Assembly (NCBI GenBank): GCA_036346255.1
Contig: CM070632.1
Location: 50,542,896-50,606,895, forward strand
Reading direction: 5' to 3'
Source: Ampelocalamus luodianensis
Taxonomy: Eukaryota; Streptophyta; Magnoliopsida; Poales; Poaceae
Length of the DNA: 64,000 nt
The number at the start of each line of letters is the position of its first letter. The first letter of the stretch is position 1. The notes under the pieces were generated by a model. The model ran no database searches, was not told the origin of the DNA, and was given only the letters and a program-made list of their open reading frames with translations. The translations under genes and the position numbers were made by a program. This document shows, piece by piece, positions 11,200 to 21,764 of the stretch.

Positions 11200-12120
11200 G
11201 TCGCTACTTGCTATCTATATATGCACGTAATATGCGTAAGTTCTAGCGACCAGATTCAAGCGGTTACTCAACTTAACCGAAAATGATGCACAAGCGTAAT
11301 ATATAAAGAAGGATTGATGGTAGTTTGTGCTCTCGGAGGAGAGTTGCAAAAGAACAAGTCTTTGCCATCTCAATCCTATTGTCTATACTCTTCATTAAAT
11401 GAATATGATAGTATAAATTCAAACTATGAGCTCTAAACAATACTTTGCTTAGCTCATCAAATGATCTCAATCATTCTCAAAATGATCTTAACTATCACAT
11501 TCAATCTCGGTATAAGACAAAGTTCATCACAGAGCGAACCAAAAGAATCATAATAACTAGCATTCAGCAAAGTAACAAATTAACGAGATATCAAATTGTG
11601 GTAGCAAGTAATACAATAGAGCTCAAGAATGAACTAACTATCACATTCAATCTCATATAAGACAAAGTTCATCACAAAGTATATCAACAAAGCCCATCGA
11701 TCAATTTGCAATATCTTTAGTACTAGATTCGGTTCACATATTATCAAAGACTATCAAAGTCAATATATCCACCGGACAAATCGTAATATAGGAATACTCA
11801 CGAGAGGATGCGCACAACAACTCACGGTGCAAGGAGGAGGCGGTGCAGGGGAGGAGGCCGACGCGGGAGGAGGCCGGTGAGGGAGGAGGCCGACGGGGGG
11901 CGAGGGCGGCGCGGGAGGAGGCGGTGCAGGGAGGAGGACAGCGGGGAGGAGGCACTGTGCGAGAGGAGGAGGCCGACACGGGAGGAGGCCGCGCGTCGAG
12001 GTAGAGGCAGCGTCGTCGATGTCGGGGGCGGCGTCGGGTCTTACGGTCGGGGAGGTGAACGGGTGAACCCTAGAGGAGAGGAAGTGACGAGTAAAGAGCA
12101 AAACCCTAGCGGTGCGGCTC
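11200..12120 (-). other. 5' region of the minus-strand CACTA gene
   Basis: Sequence between the recognisable TNP1 region and its promoter. 11810-12010 is a GC-rich array of GGAGGAGGC-type repeats whose open frames are compositional. On the minus strand the proximal part contains CTAGGGTTTTGC and CTAGGGTTCACC, typical plant 5' leader sequence. No separate gene is supported. Confidence 0.4.
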
Positions 12121-12128
12121 TTTATAAA
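12121..12128 (-). promoter_or_regulatory. TATA box of the minus-strand CACTA gene
   Basis: TTTATAAA on the minus strand, followed downstream by a leader with GCTAGGGTTTTGC. It immediately adjoins the hairpin array at 12131-12283 and points toward the TNP1/ULP1 gene. Confidence 0.5.
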
Positions 12129-12130
12129 AA

Positions 12131-12283
12131 AGGATATCACAGACGGCTCTATTAAAGAACCGTATATCACAGACGGCTCTATTAAAGAACCGTCTGTGAT
12201 ATCTTATCACATACGGTTCTTTAATAGAGCCGTCTGTGATATCTTATCACATACGGTTCTTTAATAGAGTCGTCTGTGATATG
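12131..12283. repeat. internal hairpin array between divergent CACTA promoters
   Basis: Two direct copies of a unit with ACAGACGGCTCTATTAAAG are followed by two inverted copies with CTTTAATAGAGCCGTCTGT, giving a four-unit palindrome. The motif is the one found in the subterminal repeats. It lies between a leftward TATA box (12121) and a rightward one (12359). Confidence 0.85.
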
Positions 12284-12358
12284 CCTTTCAATCCCTTTGA
12301 CTCCCGCGCAAGTGTCTCTTCATCTCTTCGTCTCCTGCTCCAGCTTTACTACTTCTTT

Positions 12359-12368
12359 TATATAAATA
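12359..12368 (+). promoter_or_regulatory. TATA box of the CACTA accessory reading frame
   Basis: TATATAAATA, 69 bases before the start codon at 12437 and preceded by a C/T-rich stretch (CTCTTCATCTCTTCGTCTCC) typical of plant core promoters. Confidence 0.5.
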
Positions 12369-12436
12369 GATAACCCTTATCAAAGGGATTTCTCACGAAC
12401 CTCCTTGATCATCCTCTCTCTCTCCACAAATTCCAA

Positions 12437-12931
12437 ATGGCTTCCTCTCTCATCCCGACTGTACTGGCCTACATTTTGGTTGTGTACTCGCACCACTCTG
12501 GTCGCAACCTGGCCCAAGCTGCGAACAAGGCGTCCGTTCGCAATGCAATCCGTTGTAGACCCTCCCATTTACCGGAGACCATAATGGCGATCATCGGTCG
12601 ATTGGAGCTCCTCCTCCAACAGACCAGTGCGAGGCTCTCCAGCATCCGGCTAGTAAACCTCGTCGTGGAGATTGTCCTATGAAACTATTTGGTCCGCACC
12701 GAGGATGCAGCCCAGAGAGTCGAGGACGACCTCGACATTGCAGGAGAGTGGGTCCGCCTAGCCGAGACTATGGAGACCAGGGTTGATGGCCTTTGGGCTA
12801 TATGGGACTTGATTACGGAGTCCGAACATTTACAAGAGGAAATTGAGCGTGCAAGGTCACAGGTGGAGCGTTTGGTGAGACGATCGCCGATCCCGCCCCA
12901 CCGGCCGACGAGAAGGCGTACGAAGATTTGA
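12437..12931 (+). pseudogene. small CACTA accessory protein, one in-frame stop
   Basis: The start ATG has a good context (CCAAATGGCT). The frame runs 81 codons to a TGA at 12680-12682, then stays open in the same frame for 82 more codons to 12931. The first half has a hydrophobic start (MASSLIPTVLAYILVVYS); the second is acidic and helical (LVRTEDAAQRVEDDLDIAGE, later LQEEIERARSQVERLV), likely a coiled coil. Its function and family are not recognised. Promoter-like sequence upstream and preserved frame on both sides of the stop suggest a once-real protein of about 164 residues. It could also be an exon of a longer transposon transcript. Confidence 0.5.
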
Positions 12932-13093
12932 AGACTAAGATAGGATCGCTCATCCTTTTTTATCATCTGTGATGTAAAAACGATATGGCCAGTCTATTGT
13001 CTGTGATGTAAAAATAATATGATCTTTTTTATCGTCTGTGATGATATGGTATATTTATTACTGGGCAATTCATTTTAGTAATTATTTGTGCAT

Positions 13094-13440
13094 ATACATT
13101 CTCCGTACGCTATCACAGACGGTTCAATGAAGAACCATCTGTGATAATATCCTCATCACAGACGGTTCCATGAAAAGTCGTCTGTGTTGAACTTATACAG
13201 ACGGCTCCATGTTGAACCGTCTGTGATATACTCACATCACAGACGGTTCATAAGAAGAACCGTCTGTGATGTGAGTATATCACAGGCGGTTATACTTATG
13301 AACCGTCTGTGATATGGAGGATATCACAGACGGTTCAACATGGAGCCGTCTGTATAAGTTCAACATAGACGGTTAGTTAGAGGAACCGTCTGTGATATAT
13401 TTACATCACAAACGGTTGGGAATAAGAACCGTCTGTGATA
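13094..13440. repeat. eight-unit hairpin array upstream of TNP2
   Basis: About eight palindromic units of the type ATCACAGACGGTTC-spacer-GAACCGTCTGTGAT. The four central units (about 13188-13360) are arranged as a larger palindrome: AACTTATACAGACGG at the left is mirrored by CCGTCTGTATAAGTT at the right. The array ends about 10 bases before a TATA box. Same motif as the element's termini. Confidence 0.88.
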
Positions 13441-13449
13441 TGTCACCCC

Positions 13450-13457
13450 TATAAATA
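13450..13457 (+). promoter_or_regulatory. TATA box of the TNP2 transcript
   Basis: TATAAATA just downstream of the hairpin array and about 520 bases before the TNP2 coding start. The leader in between (13460-13970) has no recognised gene; a 65-codon frame at 13649 is probably not real, and an intron may lie here. Confidence 0.5.
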
Positions 13458-13970
13458 TCAAGACCCGATAGACCCCATGCCCTAGCGCCTCCAATCTATT
13501 CTTCGGAATAGAAGCTTTGCTCTGTGTTGGCTGTAGGAGGCTTGTTTATTTTGCTTGCCTTGTTCTTGGTTGTGGGTTGTCCTACCAACTTATGGCTATT
13601 TGGCTTGCATGCTTGCTTTGTGAGGCTTGGCTTTGGTGTTGTGAATGAGTGTTTATTTGTTTCGGCAGTGGGTGTTTTGTGAGTGGGATAAGCTTATGGG
13701 GGAGGTGCATTTCGACTGTGGCTCTTCTCTTGTCATGTCCACTTAAGTCTCACATTGCACTGTGGCCTGAAGGAGAAGAGGACAGTGAGGAATCTCGCGG
13801 GATATTTGGAATTTTCGTCGTGAGCTCCGAGGGTAACGATCTTTAACTCTTTATATTTGCTCTAAGTTTATCTTTAATCAATTTTAGTGTATTTGGTTAA
13901 TAGGAGGAGTAACGTATTTGCAATTTATTAATATAATTTAACACTACTAATTGTTACGTGTGTAGCGTAG

Positions 13971-16900
13971 ATGGACCGAATCGATGTACAGTGCGAACCG
14001 TGTGAGTGAAGAGTACATTAATGGCGTGATTGCTTTTAAAAGAGCGCGCGAGCGAGATATGTTGAATAAGGATATAATTTATGTCTTGTCCATGCATTGA
14101 TTGCGTGTCGAAGATTTTTAACAACCCGCGCAGATCGTAAGGCACTTGATTGAAGGGTTTCAAAAAGGGTATACATGTTGGACCGATCCACGGTGAAGAG
14201 CGATTATCAGAAGTTAATAATGGCGACATCGCCAAGGAAGTTAATAATGATGACATCGCCGAGGAAGTCAGCGATATGCGGATGTGGTGTGTTTTTGATG
14301 AGGATAGGTCGTGCGATGATAATCTGGATCGGATGCTACGCGATGCGTGAAGAAACTACGATGAGAGAGTTTTGTAAATTCGGCGCTTAATGGAGGACTC
14401 GGGAAACCTTTGTTCCTGGCGCAGCCGGAATACACAAGGTTGTCAACCGTGCTTGAACTGCTGAAATTGAAGGCGAGCAATGGTTGGTCAGACAAGAGTT
14501 TCACGGCATTGTTAGGTCTCCTAGCGGACATTCTTCCGGAGAAGCGTGTTGCCCGAAGACCACCTACCAAGCCAAGAAGGTTCTTTGTCCATTGGGAATG
14601 GAAGTAGAAAGAATACATGCATGTCCGAACGATTGTATCTGTATCGGAAAGAGTATGCAGACTTGCATGTATGTCCCGTGTGCAAAGCATCCCGATACAA
14701 GCATAAGAATACTGCTAAGGTGAAGCAAGGACCTCCTGCTAAGGTGTTGTGGTATCTGCCTGTGATCCCACGTTTGAAGCGTTTATTTGGGAACCGAAAG
14801 GAGGCAAGATTGATGTGTTGGCACTCGGAGGAGCGTAAGAAAGATGGAAAGCTAAGACACCCTGCTGATTACGCGGTTGAGAAACTTGATCGGACCTTCA
14901 AAGAGTTCGGTGCGAACAGAAACATAAGGTTAGGGTTGAGTACAGATAGAATGAATTCTTTCGGTAATATGAGCGTAGACATAGCACTGGCCCGTGAATC
15001 TATGTATGTACAACCTTCCTCCTTTGGCCGTGTATGAAGCGAAAGTACATTTTGATGTCACTACTTATCCAAGGGCGAAGCAACACAGGGAGCGATATTG
15101 ATGTGTACCTAGCACCATTCTTGGATGATCTTGTGACCTTTGTGGAGCGAAGGGGTACAAGTATGGGATGCGTACAAGCAGAGAACTTCTCTTTGCGCCA
15201 TGTTGTTTTGCACTATCAATGATTTTTCGCGCCTTGGTAACTTTGTCGGGCTTGATGCGAAAGGAGCCAAAGCTGTCTCGCCTTTGCTTAGATGCTACGG
15301 AGAGTGTATGGTGAACAACTCCCGCAAAAGCGTGTATATGCGTCACCGTAGGTTCCTTCCCAAGAGTCACCCATACCGCAAGATGAAGAAACAATTCGGC
15401 GAAATAAGGAGGACGATTCGGCTCAAGGGTTTTAGAGGAAAGAGATCTATGATATGGTTAAGAATATCGATGTTGTGCTTGGGAAGAGACGTAAATTAAA
15501 AACCCGTCAGAAGAACATCTGGAAGAAGCGGTTAATTTTTTGGGACTTACCTTATTGGGAGCACTTAGAAGTTCGTCACTGCATCAACATCATGCACGTG
15601 GAGAAGAATGTATGTGAAAGCTTGATTGGTCTCTTACTGAACATTAGTGGCAAAACAAAGGATGGTGTTAGCGCACGATGTGACTTGGTTGATATGAACA
15701 TAAGGATCGAGTTAGCACCGAAAGAGACCAATAAAGGGCGAACATACCTTCCACCGACTTGCTACACTATGTCCAAGGTCGAGAAATGAATTGTGCCAAA
15801 GCTTGCATGGTGTCAAAGTCCCGTCTGTTACTCCGCTAACATTAAGAAACTTGTTTCTATGCAAGATTTGAAATTAATTGGTATGAATTCTCATGATTGT
15901 CGTGTCTTGATGACACAAATGCTTCTGTTGCAATTAGGGGTATCTTGCCAACAAGGTCAGTGGCAATCTTGAGGTGTGTTATTTCTTCAACTCAATTGCT
16001 CGAGAAGGTCATCGATCCCCAAGGACTAGATGCTCTGAGCCGAGGTGGTGACGACTCTATGTCATCTTGAGATGTATTTCCTCCGTCATTTTTCGATATC
16101 ATGGTCCATCTCATTGTTCATCTTGTGAAAGAGATAAAGATATGCGGTCCTGTGTTCCTACGTCATATGTACCCGTTCGAGAGGTATATGGGAATTCTCA
16201 AGTCCTACGTCGGAATCGATCTCGGCCGAGGGCGACATCATCAAAGGTTATGCAACCGAAGAGGTCATTGAGTTCTGCGTCGACTACATGGCTCGGTGGA
16301 ACCGATAGGTGTGCCTCTATCTCGTCATGAGGAAGGTTGGATGGTATCGGGACCATCGGAAGGAAATCAATCACTCCGATCCGGATCGTGCGCTCAAGCC
16401 CATTTCACGATCTTGCAACACATGACCCAAGTGTCCCCGTACATCGACGAGCACAAAGACATGGTACGCCAATGAATCGAGGCCGGTCGGAGGTTTGGAT
16501 CACGAGAAACACAACCGTCGGTTCAACGAATGGTTAAAGGTGCGAATCATGACCGGAGGTCATCAAGTGATGATACGCTGCTATGATTGGTAAAGGGCCA
16601 CAATTTACAATTGTCACATGGCAAGGATCGACATAAATGGGTACACATTTTATCGGCGACTCGGATAGGAAGAGCACATCCGTAAAGCGGCGGTGTCGCA
16701 TAGATGCATTCGATGCCGATGGGCGGAGGAGCTCGTACTATGGGCAAATAGAGGAGATATGGGAGCTCGACTACGTGCTTTTCAAGATCCCCTATTTCGG
16801 TGTCGTTGGGTCCATCTCCCACAGGTGAAGGTCGACAAGTACGGCGTCACTACCGTGGACCTTGATCGTGTCGGATACAAAGACGAACCATTCGTACTGG

Positions 16901-17112
16901 CTAACCAAGTTGTTCAAGTCTTCTATGTAACCGATCCGGCAAATAAGAAGCGCCACGTAGTTCTTTATGGAAAAAGAAGGATTGTCGGAGTTGAGAATGT
17001 AGTGGACGAGGAAGAATACAATCAATTTGACGAGTTGCCTCCTTTCGGAGACGGCATCAGGCTCGAGGAAGAACCCAGTGAGGAAGCTAGCTATATGCGT
17101 CGATCATCATGA
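13971..17112 (+). pseudogene. TNP2-type CACTA transposase, degenerate
   Basis: TNP2 is the catalytic (TNPD-like) transposase of CACTA elements. The N-terminus starts at 13971 (MDR, a frameshift, then MYSANRVSEEYINGVIAFKR). Core blocks follow: CPVCKASRYKH and PPAKVLWYLPVIPRLKRLF (about 14680-14800), EERKKDGKLRHPADY, NIRLGLSTDRMNSFGNM (14920-14970), MKRKYILMSLLIQG (15034), DIDVYLAPFLDDL, AMLFCTINDFSRLGNF, RRFLPKSHPYRKMKKQF, IWKKRLIFWDLPYWEHLEVR and HVEKNVCESLIGLLLNI (to 15650). Then come DUF4218-like FPPSFFDIMVHLIVHLVKEI (16078) and DUF4216-like VDKYGVTTVDLDRVGYKDEP (16830). Multiple frameshifts and stops make it inactive. Confidence 0.9.
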
Positions 17113-17318
17113 AGGGCTATATTTTAATTAAGAAATTACTCCATTGTAATTAATTTATTCGATAACATCATGTGTTATGGACTTGTAATCTGTCGTACGT
17201 ATATTTTGATGTCAACGTGGAATTTTAATCGCTCCTGTCCTTGTAGACCGTATATTTTGGTGCATTAAAAATTCATTCAATTTGAAAAATAGTCCAGCTG
17301 CACCACCTTTCTAGAAAC

Positions 17319-17740
17319 CTAAAAAACTGAAATTTTATGGCAAATAGTCCAACACCTTTGCAAAGAAACTGGCATACTCATGCCTAATCCTGCGATCATC
17401 ATCTGCGAGAAGATGACGTAGTCGTCCCACCTTCCACACCACGGCCGGTGCTCGTGCACCGGTGGCCATCCTCGACAGCGCCACACCCGCCCGTGGCTCG
17501 GCCTTCTTCCCCACGCCGCCGCTGGACCATGTCCTCGGTGAGCCTTTGCACCGCTACTGCACTCCGGTTGGTCTTGGCCGTCGCACCCCGCCGGTCGCCT
17601 CGCCTCGACACGGCTGATGTAGTGCTTCCCAATGTCACGCGTCTCGCCGGCCGTGTAGAGGAGGAGGCCGAGCACGTAGGCCGCAGCCTTGTGGCCGGCC
17701 ACGGCCGCCCGTTCAAGGAACATGAGGCCGCGCTGCATGT
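17319..17740 (-). pseudogene. captured F-box/Sel1-like gene fragment in the CACTA
   Basis: On the minus strand MQRGLMFLERAAVAGHKAAA then YVLGLLLYTAGE resembles the Sel1/TPR-like part of plant F-box proteins of the At1g67340 type. After a frameshift, a later block (GHRCTSTGRG, and CGRWDDYVIFSQ in another frame) resembles their C-terminal Cys-rich region. It sits between TNP2 and the right subterminal repeats, is not part of the CACTA gene set, and has higher GC than its surroundings. It reads as a transduplicated host fragment. The family call is from memory of the motif pattern. Confidence 0.5.
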
Positions 17741-17744
17741 CTAA

Positions 17745-17885
17745 TTACTAACCGTCTGTGAAGTACCACAAACGGTTGATAATAAAACCGTCTGTGATGA
17801 GGCACATATCATAGACGGTTCCAAATGGAACCATCTGTATAAGTTCAACACAGACGGCTCCTTTGGAACCGTCTGTGATGAGGTG
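17745..17885. repeat. right subterminal repeats of the CACTA
   Basis: Four palindromic units of ACAGACGGTTC / GAACCGTCTGTGATG, ending 27 bases before the right terminus, in the mirror arrangement of the left end. Confidence 0.85.
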
Positions 17886-17915
17886 TCTGGTATGGCCTGT
17901 TTTGTAGTAGTGTAG

Positions 17916-18748
17916 TGATTATGTTCGACCAGTCTACAACTAGCTCGTATCTCCAAACTACTAGTTCGTATCTAGTCGAACTGAATGACCTTCTCGTGTA
18001 TTCTCTCTTTGCCTCACGATACCTGGTTTGAACTCCAGGTGAGATATATGTCATCCATGGACTGTTCAAAACTTTCTCGATTGAGTGTCGGATAACCTTA
18101 TGTGGTCGAACTTTTCGACCACTAGTGGCATGTTCATACACTTTCTTTATCCGACCACTTCGAGGGGCTCAGAGATATCTCTCCAGTTATGTTAGGAGGG
18201 GCAAATCCTATGTCCAACTAGTCACATCCCTTTGCATATTTTATAGCATACCCGAAAGCTACCTTTATGACTACCCAATTACGAGTAGCGTTTGGCAACC
18301 CCTAAGAGTGTCATTACACATGTAGGGAACCATACTGATCTCAGGTCTAAGAATTATACATCATTATTGCTTGAGACCAACTAATGACATATAGAATCAT
18401 AACAATCTTAATAGTGTCTCAAGGTGGGTCTTATCCAACACCATGTTCTCTAACATGTGTTCATATTATTGATTCGATATCTCTATATCCATGACCGGTG
18501 AAACATGGTTATCAATCAATACATGTGCTGGTCGTAGAGTCACTGGTGTTCCGACCAGTGACATCCGACCAGGGATACTTTTTAGAACGACATCATATAA
18601 GTTAAAGAGCTTCACCAACAAGTCACATATTTGTTAATCTTTATAACCAATGATTCATTCAAGGAACATAATAATATTTATTCAATAACTCATAAACATA
18701 GATGTGATACAATCATCTCTATGATTGCCTCTAGGCATATCACCAACA
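17916..18748 (-). mobile_element. copia-type LTR, 5' half (split by CACTA)
   Basis: On the minus strand the LTR begins TGTTGGTGATATGCC at 18748, followed by AGAGGCAATCATAGAGATG, a start typical of BARE/Angela-like copia LTRs in grasses. It runs to the CACTA insertion at 17912 and resumes at 7594. No purine tract or pol coding flanks the 18748 side, so it is probably a solo LTR. Confidence 0.7.
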
Positions 18749-18939
18749 CATATTGGTCGGATATGTACTACTAAAAGATCATCACTCGCAACAAGCGGCA
18801 TCTAATGCAGCATTGCTACATGTTTAGTATGAAGGAAAATGACACGGTCATTTGATGATTGAAAAATGATTAGAATAATTTTTTGTTAGCAATCTACTGA
18901 TATACAACATTGTTTCTCTTAGCAAAATACACATAAGGG
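18749..18939. other. spacer, no gene seen
   Basis: Short AT-rich stretch between the copia LTR and the carboxypeptidase-like pseudogene. Confidence 0.3.
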
Positions 18940-19930
18940 GGTTTTGCATGGTAAATCTTGCCTTGGCCATAGGTTTGCCCTGCAAGAAATGCTAGAAGTG
19001 CTAAGGGAACCTTGTGCTTCGAGCCTATGATGGTCACCACTGTCAAGCCTTTATAGAGTACACTCCACCCGCCAACCTATAAGAGCACATACAGGAAGCT
19101 AGTGAGGGAGACATGCTTCAGCTAAAATGTGCATGTGTTTATAATTTTATCCAATGACATTCATCTCAATAGTAATCCTCTACCATGCATACCAGGTCAT
19201 GTGACGGGATGGCCCAAGGCAGTAGAGCGCCTAGTTGAACTCAATGACGCGTCACTATCTGTATAACCACTACAAAAGCAGTGAAACTTAGTTCATCACC
19301 AGGAAGTTATAATTAAAGTTACATATATTCTTGTAGATAAGTCACATAAAGCAATAACAAACTTACCTGAGGACCTACCTGTTGATGCCAGCTTTAATTA
19401 GCTCCTTGAACATGATCATCATGTGGACTCCTGCTTCGGCTTTCATTGTTGAACATTTTGCAATAACACCCATGCCAATCATTTAGTAAATTTAGTATTT
19501 GTTTATTATGTGGGAGTCAAACTTGCAGCCCATCCATAGGTACTCTATTCTCATGACATTGGCATGGAATTCCTTCTACACCTCTGAACAATTCATGAAT
19601 GTGTCAGTGCAGACGGTTGTACATAGGTCGTTTAGGGGTAGTATCCTTGGCTGATATCACAACATTGTGTGTCAATACCTTGCTAAAGTAAAATTGTTAG
19701 ATTAATTTCTTGAGAACAAATTGAAGAGTATTTGTTCAGTTCCAATGTTGATCAGGAAATTGACTAATCGAACTTACACTGCACGGTGTCAGCTCATCGC
19801 ATAGTAGCATGTATATGTTGTAGATGTCAATGATCCCTTGCTTAATGAAGGTTGCGTCCTAGAGCTTCTTGCACTCCACCGACAAGTGAATGTCACGTCT
19901 TATACAATGGAATCAGGGAAAGTAGTGCAC
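18940..19930 (-). pseudogene. serine carboxypeptidase-like (SCPL/CPII) pseudogene fragment
   Basis: Minus-strand exon-like blocks read in order as the C-terminal half of a plant serine carboxypeptidase. KQGIIDIYNIYMLLC (about 19830) matches the IDIYNIY...C segment, with a TAG stop upstream. EFHANVMRIEYLWMGC (about 19550) matches the LHANVT...W..C segment. FKELIKAGI (about 19400) matches the PI-KELI-AG segment. VGGWSVLYKGLTVVTIIGSK then HKVP (18990-19080) matches the VGGW...GAGHEVP catalytic-His region, followed after a frameshift by HFLQGKPMAK-like sequence. Stops and shifts show decay. The catalytic Ser and Asp regions are not found. Confidence 0.72.
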
Positions 19931-21764
19931 ATTGTCCAAGTTGTTTGAGAGGAAGTAGGTGTAGTAAAAGCTAAACAATGAAGTAAATAAACCATAAAGC
20001 AGAAATTCAGTCGCCTGATAAACTACAAGAAAAAATGAACTACAACAAGTTAACAAATAGTTGTGCTAAGCATCTAACCATCTTGCAATGGGGCACAAAA
20101 GACTAAAGGAAGGGGGGAACTAAATACGCATTTCAATCAAAACATGCTTCTCTTGAGAGCAAATAACATCATTAACACAGGAAAGCACAATTCCATAAAT
20201 GGGTTAACCTACTGGGCCAATGGACTGATGCAAGGTTGACCACTTGAGAATCCAACGAACGAGTTTGGAAACATCTCAACTGATGAAGAGAGGTGCCTGA
20301 TAGTGAAATCCACTTCACCAAGAAGTCCTGTAGCAACAAAATGAAAGTGCAGACAGGTAAATGAAAACATCACAAACTGTTAGAAGCCAACATTATTGGA
20401 ATTTGGAAGCATGGTTGATGTATGGACATGTTATAAGCATGTAATTATGTTCATCCCCTACAGCTAACACATCGTATTCCATGCAACAAAATATGTGTAT
20501 GCATGGATCATTTGCAAACCCTCCAAAGTCCTACTACAACATTCACAATATTTGATAAAAAGGATCGAGTCCACAACATCAATTGAGTGGCAAAACATCA
20601 ATTACAACGAAATAAGTGCCAATTCCTTGAAACCCAACCTTATAAGTGGTAAATCATCAAATTTCCTATTAAACAACATTATTACTTATCTTGTGTCCAA
20701 AATGTTTATCATTAAGTTTTAGCTTAGAGTTATGTAAGCTTGATCATGGAAGGCAAGGCTAGACTAAATAGATACTCAGAAGTTAAGACTTATCTATATA
20801 AGGCACTCATTTTGTTGTAAATAATCTAGGAGGCTAATTGAGTTCATGCTACTGGTTTGATTACAATTAATGATACTTTCTAACCAATATATAACTATTT
20901 CCACAACTTTAGAAAATTGTCTTTGTTCCAAGAACAATATGGTTATCTATAGCAATGGCTCCAAATTTCTAATCAGGTTAGGATATGTCCTAATCCCATC
21001 CAAGGATATGTGGTCCGAGAAAGTTTGTAAGTCCTTGTACAATTCGAAAAAAAATCAACAACATAAGAGGTCTTTCAATTTTTTTTGGGTGGGGGATTAA
21101 ATTAGAGATTTTGGGATGCACATCTTTCCAATTCTAAAGAAGCACATCCTTCTGTGGACCTTATAGAATCATTCTAAATGCACCACAATTTTTTGAATTT
21201 GCACCACAATTGCCCGAACATGTCTAAGTTACATATTAAAATCGCGATCTTCCAATTGAAAATTTGCATTCTATACAAAAAATAATTAGCAAAACAAACA
21301 TCAAATTCCCTTTCTTCTCCCTGCTAATTGAACGCAAGAATCATTAATTAACATAATGAATGGGAAATCCTCCTCTTTCATAAACCAAAAACCGGTTTCC
21401 CCCTCTTTTGAGGCTAACAATCGATCTAATAGAAGGGATAATGCATCATCATATCATCGCACCACGGAAACAATAGATCAGATATGGCAGAGAAGAGAAG
21501 GCTTGTGAAGCGGGGTAGGCTCTGCAGCAGTGGACAGCAGGGGGAGGAGGGGAGACTCGGTAGCGGCGACAACGGGTCGACGATGGAGAGCCGGGGGAGG
21601 ATGCAACAAGCACGAGCGACCCGTGAGAATAGGACAGCTAAGAGCTTTAGGTTGGTCGCTCCAATTAAGGCCGAAATGCAAAGCAAGACACGAGGCCACC
21701 TCAAGATTCAGGTAAAACACGCCACATTGCAAACTCGAAACAATTTAAAATCAAAATGCATTCC
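19931..21764. other. intergenic, no gene seen
   Basis: AT-rich DNA with no reading frame I can tie to a protein. Frames at 20495-20722 and 20870-21100 look like chance. 20200-20340 on the minus strand has a 40-codon open stretch that could belong to the carboxypeptidase remnant but was not matched. 21480-21720 has overlapping short frames on both strands with no family signal. Confidence 0.35.

Larger units (their letters stand above)
7595..17912. mobile_element. CACTA (En/Spm) DNA transposon, 10.3 kb
   Basis: The left end is CACTACTATAGAAAAC and the right end on the minus strand is CACTACTACAAAACAGG, flanked by the 3-bp target duplicate TAG at 7592-7594 and 17913-17915. Ends and target size are diagnostic of CACTA elements. 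Inside are subterminal repeats of ACAGACGGTT / AACCGTCTGT, a minus-strand TNP1/ULP1 gene, a plus-strand accessory frame, a plus-strand TNP2 transposase and a captured host fragment. All coding parts carry stops or frameshifts, so the copy is probably non-autonomous, although its ends look mobilisable. It inserted into a copia LTR. Confidence 0.93.

Noticed and set aside
13094..13440. CRISPR-like regular array
   Set aside because: Units are self-palindromic, variable in spacing, and in a plant CACTA element; they are transposon repeats.
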